NCBI GenBank assembly: GCA_032988165.1
Contig: JANTQF010000313.1
Coordinates: 1 to 41,993, forward strand
From: Emmonsiellopsis sp. PD_33
Lineage: Eukaryota > Ascomycota > Eurotiomycetes > Onygenales > Ajellomycetaceae
Length of the DNA: 41,993 bases
Reading direction: 5' to 3'
Below are positions 9,870 to 18,617 of this stretch, piece by piece. Below the pieces are notes generated by a model. That model saw only the letters and a program-made list of their open reading frames with translations, was not told the origin of the DNA and did no database searches. Position 1 is the first letter of the stretch; every line of letters begins with the position of its first letter. Position numbers and translations under genes: made by a program.

Positions 9870-11662
9870 ATGAAATTCCAACTCCCTTCTCTGCGACTTG
9901 AGCAGCCCAAATCTGCCTTTGCTAAAGGGAACGCACGATGGACGAATCGCGACCTCGACCCTATCCCCCGGCATCTACGGAAATGGGGGGTAACTAGCTT
10001 GGTTGCTTACTGGTTTTCCGACTCTTTCAACATCTCCGCATGGCAGTTTGCCAGCGGTATCATCGCTGTTGGCCTGTCTTGGAGGGAGTCCCTCAGTATC
10101 GTCGCACTGGCATTCTTCATCGTCTCTTTCGTCATCGCTTTTAACGGCGCAACCGGAGTTATCTACCATGCGCCATTCCCGGTCCTTGCCCGCGCAAGCT
10201 GGGGATTCTGGGGGTCATACGTCGCTATCATCTCTCGTGTTATCCTCGCCGCATTCTGGTTTGCGATCCAAAACGTCAACGGAGGGAATGCTGTCCGAGT
10301 AATGATCGGGGCCATCTGGCCAAGCTTCCTCACGCTGCCAAACGATATACCCGAAAACCAGGGGATAACAACGAATGGGATGATCGGATACTTTATCTTT
10401 TTCGTTTTGCAGTTCCCATTCCTGTGTATACACCCGAATAACCTGCGGTGGCTGTTCATGGCCAAGTCCACTATGGTGCCGATAGCATGGATCGCGATGT
10501 TGATATGGGCATTCAAATCGTCTGATGGGGGGGAGATCTTTAAACAAAAGGCAACGCTTTCTGGGTCAGCATATAGTTGGGCATTTTTGGCGAATTTGAC
10601 ATCGGTTATTGGGAACTATGCGACATTGAGTGTTAACCAGGTCAGTACAAGCTCTATCTATACCGTACCTTGCCTTACAGGCCACAGTCAAGTCCAAAAG
10701 GGACAGTAATGGCTAAATTTGGCGGACCGAATTGCAAAGCTAACACGAACAACTCTTGCATACAGGCCGATTTCTCTCGCTACTGCCGTATAAGTGCGAA
10801 GTGGCAAATGTTATACGTCCCAATGCTCCCAATTGTGTTTACGTTTGTGGCATTCATTGGAGTTTCCGTGTCCTCCGCCGCACAAGCGAAATATGGAACG
10901 GCTGAGATTCCTTGGGACCCCAACGTTGTGATTTCTCTCTGGGAAAATCGCGCGTGTAAATTCTTCGCTGCCGCCTCGTTCGCTTTGGCCTCTCTCGGCG
11001 TGAATATCTCTGCAAACTCCCTTTCAGCAGCAAACGACTTGACCGCGCTCGCGCCCCGGTTCATCAATATTCGACGCGGCCAATTGCTCTGTGCATTGAT
11101 CTCGTGGATCCTAGTCCCTTGGAAGATTCTCGAGTCGGCTGGCAGCTTCCTGAACTTCATGTCTGCGTATGCGGTCTTCCTGGGGCCAATCGCTGGCATC
11201 ATGCTCTTTGATTTCTGGGTTATCAAGGCGCGCAAATACGATTCTCTTGCGCTGTACCAGCCGGGAGGCATCTACTGGTACAATGCAGGCATTAACTGGC
11301 GCGCTATCATCGCATTCATCGTCGGGGTTACGCCCAGCTTACCAGGCCTGATTAATTCGGTTAACAAAAGTGTCGACCCGGGTGTAGGCGTGCATCCCTA
11401 TCAAATCGGTTGGTTTCTCGGAATCGTCGGGACGAGCGTGGTATATCTCGCGCTCTCGTACATCTTCCCAGCCAATGAAACCCAAATCGAACGTGCTGTC
11501 CTACCGGATGAAGTGTATGACGCGCAAGAAGCTGTCGATGGTGTACCAATTGGGGAAGATGTGGAACAGAGGAGTGGAAGCGGGAGTGGGGAGAGTAAGG
11601 GCGCGGTGGATGAGAAGAGCGGGTTCAAGAAATTCGTCAAATCCCTGGATAGAATTCTTTGA
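9870..11662 (+). CDS. NCS1-family permease (uracil/allantoin/uric acid transporter, Fur-type)
   Basis: Predicted as join(9870..10640,10766..11662), 555 residues; the 125-nt intron (GTCAGT..TACAG) joins in phase 0 at VNQ/ADFSRY, restoring the conserved NCS1 motif. The family moves nucleobases, allantoin or related compounds with H+ across the plasma membrane. Visible hallmarks are WTNRDLDPIP near the N terminus, YWFSDSFNISAWQFASG (helix 1), APFPVLARASWGFWG, NGGNAVRVMIGAIWPSF, ADFSRY, NSLSAANDLTALAPRFINIRRG and LFDFWVIKARKYD; about 12 TM helices are expected and the length is typical. The cytosolic C terminus carries a Ser/Gly and acidic/basic tail. The start at 9870 is chosen because it follows a TATAAA by 70 bases and gives a family-like N terminus. 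A GATA-rich promoter suggests nitrogen control. The exact substrate cannot be read from the sequence. Confidence 0.93.
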
Positions 11663-11855
11663 AATGGGCTGATTCGCTCATACTAGTTATTATCAAAAGG
11701 CAACCACATCTCTCTGGGGCATGCTTGGACAGATCCATTATGGTAGAAACAAAGAAATATTAATTTTCATTATCTGATTAACAGCAGGGGGGATCTTCAC
11801 ACTGTTTGAATTGGTATTGTGATCAATTCACATACTACTACAACTGTCCACCAAG

Positions 11856-11941
11856 GTGAGCTGGAGGGAGGGGGGACCTACACCTCCTTCACCCTCTCCA
11901 ATGTCAAGCTACTAATCCCAATTCTCCTAACCTTTCTGTAG
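11856..11941 (+). other. Intron-like sequence downstream of the NCS1 permease
   Basis: An 86-nt segment has a donor AAG/GTGAGC, a branch site CTAAC at 11927-11931 and an acceptor CTTTCTGTAG, all in the spacing usual for fungal introns. It starts 193 bases after the permease stop codon. It may be a 3' UTR intron of that gene, or a 5' intron of a small transcript encoding the ORF at 11945. Confidence 0.35.
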
Positions 11942-11944
11942 AAA

Positions 11945-12097
11945 ATGGTTGGCACGTTTGTAGTTTTTCTACCAATGAATATACAGGGAGGAGTAAGGAA
12001 TGACTTGATATGTGTAGAATGCGAGTGTTTATTTCAAGCTATTAATAGTAACTATCAGTCTTGGAGGAAGACACAGACACTATTTTTTAAGATATGA
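11945..12097 (+). CDS. Possible 50-aa ORF after an intron-like unit
   Basis: An ATG lies four bases downstream of the intron-like acceptor and opens 50 codons (starting MVGTFVVFLPMN, then a Cys pair in ICVECECLF and a basic SWRKTQ). I recognise no family. It is short and AT-rich, and could be chance; the only reason to list it is its position behind a well-formed splice acceptor. Confidence 0.2.
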   Translation: MVGTFVVFLPMNIQGGVRNDLICVECECLFQAINSNYQSWRKTQTLFFKI

Positions 12098-12113
12098 GAT
12101 ATTACTTATAAAA

Positions 12114-12197
12114 TTAATCAGTTCCCTCGTCCATCTCCCAGATCTCAACCACATTCTTCGGTTCCTCAAACTGTAGAACCGCATACCAACGAGCCAT
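12114..12197 (-). CDS. Possible 27-aa ORF just 3' of the P450 gene
   Basis: This minus-strand ORF (MARWYAVLQFEEP then KNVVEIWEMDEGTD) is strikingly protein-like in composition and lies 34 bases beyond the P450 stop. A donor-like GGCAG/GTGAGG overlaps the P450 stop and an acceptor TTCTACAG lies inside this ORF, but splicing them puts the P450 into a different frame from this peptide. It is therefore either an independent small ORF, a gene remnant, or chance. Confidence 0.2.
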   Translation of the reverse strand: MARWYAVLQFEEPKNVVEIWEMDEGTD

Positions 12198-12231
12198 TAT
12201 TTATCGTCAGGGTATACAGACATACACCCCC

Positions 12232-14307
12232 TCACCTGCCCTTTCTCTGCGTAAACACCAGATCCTGCAGCGCCGCCCCAGCAACGAAATGATCCTTGGA
12301 GCGAGAGAAGTAATCATCAGGATTGAAGTTTGAATTCGGCGGGAAACCAACGTCGAATTCATGGATGGTACGAGAGATCACGGAACGCAGTTCCATCATG
12401 GCGAGACTCTTTCCAGCGCAATTATACGGCCCGATCATGAAGGGCATGAATGCGTTCCGGTTTAGGACTAATTCTGGCTGACTGGACCATCGCTCTGGGA
12501 GGAATTCGTTGGGCCGGACGAAGTTTCGTTGGTCTGTAATGGGTTATATTGTACCCACCGAGATTAACAATGTGTTGATTTGGATTGAAGAGAGAGAAAA
12601 ACGCGGAAAAAGGATCTTTATAAAGGGGGGGCGGCCGCCTAGCGGAGTCTCACTTACCTCGGTGAACTTGATAGGGAGGGATCGAAATAATAGCACCACC
12701 GGGAATGAAGGTGTCTCCGATGGTCATCCCCTGAGGAGGCGTCTCTCGCTGGGATGGGAAATATACCGACGGGTGGAGACGGAGCGTTTCATTAATGATG
12801 CCATCCATGATGGGTAGCGGACGAGTACAAGCGTAAGTTCCATCTTTAAACGACGCATCGACTTCTGCGCGGAGCTTTGTAGCCCACTCTGGGTAGACTG
12901 AGAGAATGACGAAGATATTTGTTAATGCGGTTGCGGTTGTATCGCTAAGTTGCAGGTTAGTTAGTTTATCTATACCCGATGTGTATGTCTGTAACTAGTT
13001 ACCTCCCAGCGCCAATAATGAGGCGTGCTTCTGAGAAAAGAACCGTGCGGCCTTCTGGTGTATCTTCGGTGCTTTTATATAGATGACCGAACAGATCGGG
13101 TTTGGGGTTTTTCATCTAGTAAACGGTAAATCATAAGTATCATATTAAAACACTCGATTACCCGTCGGATAAAGAATACCTTCTTCCTCAGCTCAGCCTG
13201 TTCATTGGAATAGTTATTCCACTTGCGCAACGGCCCAATGGCCCAAGAGAATGTGGTGACAATTCCTAGAAGCCATGGGATATGCAACAGGAATCCAATG
13301 GCGTCCACGCCCTCTTGCATATTCTGCAATATCTCAGTTGCATCTCCCTCTGAAGTACCGGTGATAAATCCCATCGCCTTTCCAAATGCCAGTGCACTCA
13401 TTACATCGTAGCTGTAGTGGATACACAGCTCATTCACGCCGACTGGATTTCCAGCATTTTTGCCAATTCGCACCAGAAGCTGACTGGTAAAATCCTCGAT
13501 GCGAGGTCCGTAATCAGCAAGTGCTGATGTCAAAAGGTAAGCACAAGCACAATCCAGCTTTTTTTTTTTTTTTTTTTTGTTCATTTAGATATTATGGAGC
13601 TGGCGGGCTCACATGTTTTGAAGGCAACATCCCAAATCTTGCGTCTTTTCTTGTGGAAGTCCTTATCCCGGCTTGTGTTTACGGATTTTTCCAAGGAATC
13701 GTAAAAGGGACCCTTGTTGGTAATCGAGGCAAATCCCAGGATAGGAACAATGGCGGCTGGGTCAAAAATCAAAAGTTCTCGGGGGCCTAACATGGCGAAT
13801 CAGATCAACGTTTATCCAGTGTTAGAATGATGAAGCGTATGGTGTCCATTGGTTATAAGCAAAGGACCGTGAAAATAGCTGACCTGTTCTGACATAGTCA
13901 CCATATTGTGCGTGCAATTTGTCAACTACCTGATACCATCTCAACTTGGATTCAAGCACCTTCCGCAAAGTCCAAAACTTGGTTAATTTTGCGCCAAAGG
14001 GCCCAGGGAAATGGTTCAGCGGATGGAAAAGGGCTCGGTAGACTAGGATATTCAACCACAGCGATGAGAAAGCGGTTATCCAAGCCAGGAATCCGACGAG
14101 ATATGGCCAAATGTCTCCATGATTCTGGCCAAGCAAAAGCTTCAGAAGTGAAACGACAAGAAAATACGACCCCGCAGAAGCGGCAGCGGTGGAAACTGGC
14201 CGTTTATCAACCTCAACCTGCTTGAAAAACAGCTGGTGTAGAAGACTTCCAGCGATGGCAGAAGTGGCTAGTATAGGCAGAAGTCCCGACGTTTTGGGCT
14301 CAGCCAT
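12232..14307 (-). CDS. Cytochrome P450 monooxygenase, six exons
   Basis: Predicted as complement(join(12232..12533,12658..12944,13003..13115,13180..13523,13613..13786,13884..14307)), 547 residues; all five junctions are GT..AG and phase-consistent. P450s insert one atom of O2 into organic substrates using electrons from an ER reductase. Three N-terminal hydrophobic segments (about residues 8-120) precede the proline-rich hinge HPLNHFPGPFGAKLTKFW. Then come YGDYVRTGPRELLIFDP, the C-helix KKRRKIWDVAF, the I-helix GAGSDTT (about 349-355), the K-helix ETLR (404-407), PERW, and the haem loop FMIGPYNCAGKSLAMMELR with Cys at about 486. The usual Arg two positions before the Cys is Tyr, as in many fungal P450s with GPYxCxGK. 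The fourth-from-5' features are normal, but the intron at 13612-13524 carries a sense-strand A20 run. The substrate is unknown; a secondary-metabolite or xenobiotic role is possible, but no cluster partner is adjacent. Confidence 0.92.
13559..13578. repeat. Homopolymer T20 inside a P450 intron
   Basis: A run of 20 T on the plus strand, which is A20 in the P450 pre-mRNA intron between donor 13612 and acceptor 13524. Its length is likely to vary between isolates or to be mis-sequenced; it does not affect coding. Confidence 0.9.
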
Positions 14308-16071
14308 GGCTGCGCAGGGGGGTTGTTGACGGTGGGAACAATATTCCTCCCTCAGCTGGTTGTTCAACAGAGAATTAAAATGCTGTAGTAGCTTCCTGGA
14401 GAGATGCCTCCAATATGAATGCGGATCTGGTCCGCACCTCGGGAACCAGACAACGTTCCAGCCGTTGCCGAGATGGATACGGAGTCGTTCCTTGGGGCTC
14501 AAGCGGACGCATCCATAGTAACTAATTTAGTTGGTAGTGTGGATCGCACGGCACGAAGCGAAAGCCGTTTTATGACGGAGTATTCAAATCTTGAACACTC
14601 TCAAAGTTCACAGAGGAAAGCGGCAGAGGAACGTGTCTGTCTGACAAGAAAGTATCGAATCTCTTGCCGTTCACATTTGGCGCACACAGAGAGATAGCTA
14701 TAAGCACTGTGACCGTGGGGATTAACTGTGGCCCGTGGGCCAAGCTCAAAACCGTGCAGCTCATCGGGAAGGGCTCTAGTAAAAACCCGGGCTCCATAGC
14801 ATGGATGTAATTATACACAGTGCTGCCCGAAGGATGCCTCCGCTGCTTCATCCCCACTTTGGCGAGTGGCAATTAGCTTTGTGAATTTTCAGAGCCATAC
14901 ACACTGAAGTGGTGATAAGGAGTAAGAATCTCGAGGCCCAGGCGGCTCAAGGTTATGAATGTTCTTATTGGGATATCTGTAGCCCATTCCCGTATGCTGT
15001 GTCGAGCTGAGAAGTGCTGAGGAGTAAGTAGGAAGCATTTGCTGTCCCTGGCTCCGCTGTGCCAGCTCCCCCCTGAAACCTTGGGCGATGGCTAACCAGC
15101 TGCTAATATAGTTAGTGAGCGGTCGACGTGGTTTCTCCCATGGAGTGAGTGGGGACACAATTCAACTGACAGGCTCGCTTTATGCTCCGTGGATAACTGA
15201 CTTTTTAGTGAGGCCTTCAATGAAGACTCGATTGTCAAGCTATGAACCACTGTCAAAACTGGCATGACAATTGTCCAATAATATGGTTTCTATCCTTCGA
15301 GTCGGCTCATCCTTTGGAGCCGGGACGGCGGGACTCGTCCGTGGTGCTCCTGAGCTGTCTCTACTTGAAAGCGGAGCTGTCATCAAGTTAGACAGTTTCC
15401 TATCCGCTAAATAAAAGGTCTAACAGGCGAATTCTTGTTGGGTTCGAATTCGCATTGCTAAATGTTGTTGTCTTCTCTCCTATTGAACGGGTCAAACAAA
15501 AGCCTCCAGGGGTTGATTCTTGGACAAAAGATTGAAGAAAGTCTAGCATATGTGTCCCTGCAGGGCTTGATTCCGACGGTGAGGAACCCCTTGACCTCCG
15601 AGTCGGGAACAACCCCTTGCCAGGTTATTAGCTAGCTGGCTATCCCTAAACCGCCGAGGCGGGTGCTCCTAGTCCTATTTTCGGCTGGCATCCATCCACG
15701 GAGGACGGAGCACGGTATTGTTGAATACGAAGGAGTTCATAACTTCATTGCCTAGACACGCTGATCTCGCCGAGCAGCCTCCCACGATGTGGGCGCCCTG
15801 AAACCGTGGTTGAACTAACTCCTCCGGATGTCCAGTGTAGGTCCCGACGCGGATGGCCGTTGGAACTTAAAATATTCCCCGCTAACTTGCCAAATAGCCT
15901 CAGCATGCGCCGTTTTACTTCTAGTACCTCTCCGTCTGGGGTCTAAATACGAGCAATCTCTGCCTGGATGATTTTTTCATTGTATTTTAAGGCCATGGCT
16001 CCCCACATCGAATGGGAAAAGATCTGGGGACCCCAAAATATGCAGAACTGTTCATCAAAGAGAACGCCACG
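14308..16071. other. Divergent intergenic region
   Basis: About 1.76 kb between the divergent P450 and rhodopsin-domain genes. A 43-codon ORF at 15283-15414 begins with a weakly dinucleotide-fold-like SSFGAGTAGL but goes no further and matches nothing complete. Two GGTTCGA-like sequences do not fold as tRNA. Otherwise I see only putative promoter sequence. Confidence 0.45.
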
Positions 16072-17747
16072 ATGAGCAGCCTCACTCTTGCACCCCCTCC
16101 GGAAGGGGTGGTCCCTGATTTTGATGGCATGTCCTCTGTGCAGCGAAGGTTTATTGTAGTTTATGCAGCAACTTTGCTCGTGGCTACAATAGCGCTTGTG
16201 TGCAGAATCTATACTCGACTGGCTATCAACAAGCAGTTTGGCATCGATGACTGTAGGTATAACTATAGATCCTTGCACTCCTCTCCTCCCAAGAGGATTA
16301 TACACATATCTGTTCCCGATTTGTGAAAGTATTTGCTAACCTCTGTCCCTCCAGACGCCGCTACCGGCTCAATTGTATGGCATATACCCCTGGCTTGCTA
16401 TTATATGCCCATGCTAACTACAATTTGCAGTTCTTCTCTGGAGCGTTCTTCGGCCTGTGCGTTGTTTGTGAGTATATCAATGGCTATTTCACCCATTCGA
16501 GGATTCGATGAATACTGACGAACATTCTAGGCATGGATCATGGGTTTGGCAAACACATCTGGGAGGTGACCGTGGCGCAGAGCTTAATGTACACCAAGGT
16601 ACCGATGAAAATTCAAAGTGCTCGATTATTATGGATGGTATTTACTTACCTGGTTCTAGCTCCTGATAGCAATTGTCATCGTATACTGCTGGTGTCCAAT
16701 GCTGAACAAAATTTCGATTCTCCTCCTGTAAGCCACACACCTTCCGAGTCATCTAAGGGAATAGGCATATGCATCGCAAGATCGATGCACATACTAATAG
16801 ACAATAAACAGATTCCATCGGCTAAGTCCAAAGTTGATATTTCGGTGCTTCATATATTTCATCGCTTTTGTCGTTATCGGTTACACCTTAGCCACCACAT
16901 TCATCGTCACAACTGGATGTATTCCCACCGATCCAAAAAATACCGACTGCATCAACACTCTCGCCCTCTGGCAAGCTATCTTGAATATTGCCTCGGATGC
17001 TTTAATGCTATTATTGCCGCTTCCTCTCCTGTGGGCGTTGCACATGCCCGTTTTACAGAAGATTGCTTTAGGATTGATCTTTACCCTGGGATCACTGTTT
17101 GTGTCCCCCTATCATGTCCACCATTCTTTTACCCCTGAAAAAAAAAAGGCTTCATATATGACGCTTCCAACTAACATTGATCCATTACTTCAAGAGTCAT
17201 TATCACCAGCATTATCCGCATCACGTATATCCGGGACTTGCAGGACAAGCCAGATTTCACCTGGTATCAAGCCACAGCCTGTGTCTGGTCGTGAGTTTCC
17301 CATCAAGCCTTTCCCCCCATTCCCCCTCCAACTTCCAGCATCCTAGTCACTAATCTGCCCAACTCGCCTCAAAGCGCCATCGAACTCAACGTCGGCATCA
17401 TCTGCAACTGTCTCGTCGTCCTCAAACCATTCGTCAAAAAATTCATTCCCCGCCTCTTCCCATCATCTGCGAAACATGGTACTAGTAGTATCCCAGGAGC
17501 GGGAGGACTGCGCCCATCGCTATTATACGGGTACAACAACAAGGAAAACTCGCACTCGTACCAGCTGGGCTCTATGGATCGGAACCAAGGGCCAACGAAG
17601 GATTCGGACAGCGATGAGCAGGGAATCGTGATTACGAAGAGTTATGTGGTTGAAGGGAAAGGCAGGGGTGGACGGAATGGGGTCAAGAAGATGTCTGATT
17701 CGGAGAGTACGGAGAATATCATAACGCCTTATAGTCAGGGGAAATAA
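16072..17747 (+). CDS. Fungal rhodopsin-domain integral membrane protein (Pth11-related type), eight exons
   Basis: Predicted as join(16072..16252,16355..16374,16431..16467,16531..16598,16660..16727,16812..17096,17195..17290,17375..17747), 375 residues; every junction is GT..AG and phase-consistent. The family (Fung_rhodopsin, related to the membrane part of Pth11-like GPCRs) has seven predicted TM helices and mostly unknown ligands. Visible elements are TM1 (FIVVYAATLLVATIALVCRIYTRL), GIDDY, DHGFGKHIWEV, the conserved Cys pair region TTGCIPTDPKNTDC, ALWQAILNIASDALMLLLPL, the TLGSLVIITSIIRITYIRDL helix and SAIELNVGIICNCLVVLKPF, followed by a polar Ser-rich cytosolic tail. Exons 2 and 3 are only 20 and 37 nt, and the exon 6 donor GTTTGT was chosen over GTGTCC because it restores the family motif. 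Divergent from the P450. Whether it has any receptor function is unknown. Confidence 0.85.
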
Positions 17748-18617
17748 ACTATGTATAAAAAAGGGGCGGGATGGGTGGTTCAAGTCCCTCCCCCTTGTAT
17801 TTTATATTATTGATGATTAGTCTTCTGTTTTACTACGTATAGAGATAGATATATAGATGCTATTATGCCGCTTGCCTTGCAGCACATAATCCTGTCAGTT
17901 TCTCCAAGCACCACTCCCTTCTCTCTTCTGGAGCAGATCCTTGGTGTTAAATTCTTTCCAATGAAAATCTCTACATCGTGAGTGGAAAATAGGACTTCCC
18001 ATCTGCTCAGCCACACACAAGCCACTGTACAACGCGACAGACCCTTCATTAAGCCCCTAATAAACTGCTGCCACTTCAGGGGTGATGGCCACTTAACCCT
18101 AGAGTGAGTGGAGGAAGAACTCACACAAGGGTGAGTAATGATGATTGATTTCAGCTGAGCTAGGGCCCTCTCTTTTTCCCCCTTATAGCACCAGAAGAAT
18201 CGGGGAAGATTTTAGTAGTTTATCTTTAAAAACTAAGCAGTAAGAAGGTAATGCCCTCGACCTGGACATCCTGTCCTATTTAAAGGGGTTCCATCATTTT
18301 TATACTCAAGTTGTCAATCCCAAGACGATATCCGCGGAGATTACGTAAGGTTTGGCGGTTATGATGACATCAGCAGAAATGCGCAGTTGGCACGTGCCGC
18401 CCGCCGAATGTTTATGTTGACAACCAAACTCAACTTCGCGTCAAAACAGACAAACCCGCCTCGAAGAACCTCCATCGATATCGGCTTAACACCCCCATAC
18501 GCCTTATCGAATATATCTTATTGTTGCTGTAGAACGAATATGCAGTCTTAGATATACCGATATCACCATTTTCCCCTCTTCGACCTATCCTTCCCAACCC
18601 ACTACCCCCGCGCAACC
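17748..18617. other. Intergenic region with condensin promoter
   Basis: About 870 bases. The left part is probable 3' UTR of the rhodopsin-domain gene. The right part is the likely brn1 promoter, with a TATTTAA near 18277, a TGATGACATCA bZIP-like motif near 18361 and a CACGTG palindrome at 18389-18398. No gene is supported. Confidence 0.5.
18389..18398. promoter_or_regulatory. CACGTG E-box palindrome upstream of brn1
   Basis: The perfect 10-base palindrome GGCACGTGCC lies about 220 bases upstream of the brn1 ATG. CACGTG is the core of bHLH binding sites. A role here is inferred from position only. Confidence 0.35.

Larger units (their letters stand above)
11663..12231. other. Convergent intergenic region with an intron-like unit
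   Basis: It lies between the 3' ends of the NCS1 permease and the P450 gene. It holds an intron-like unit (11856-11941) followed by a 50-codon ORF on the plus strand, and a 27-codon protein-like ORF on the minus strand (12197-12114); both are listed separately. Confidence 0.5.

Noticed and set aside
10641..10680. 40-nt intron in the NCS1 permease ending at the first TTACAG
   Set aside because: It is too short for a usual fungal intron and does not restore the conserved ADFSRY motif, whereas the acceptor at 10765 does.
15283..15414. 43-codon ORF with a FGAGTAGL motif, possible FAD-enzyme remnant
   Set aside because: The motif is not in a proper beta-alpha-beta context and no continuation in any frame follows; too little to call a pseudogene.
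12232..17747. Secondary-metabolite cluster around the P450
   Set aside because: No polyketide synthase, NRPS, terpene cyclase or pathway regulator is present; the neighbours are a nucleobase permease and a rhodopsin-domain protein.
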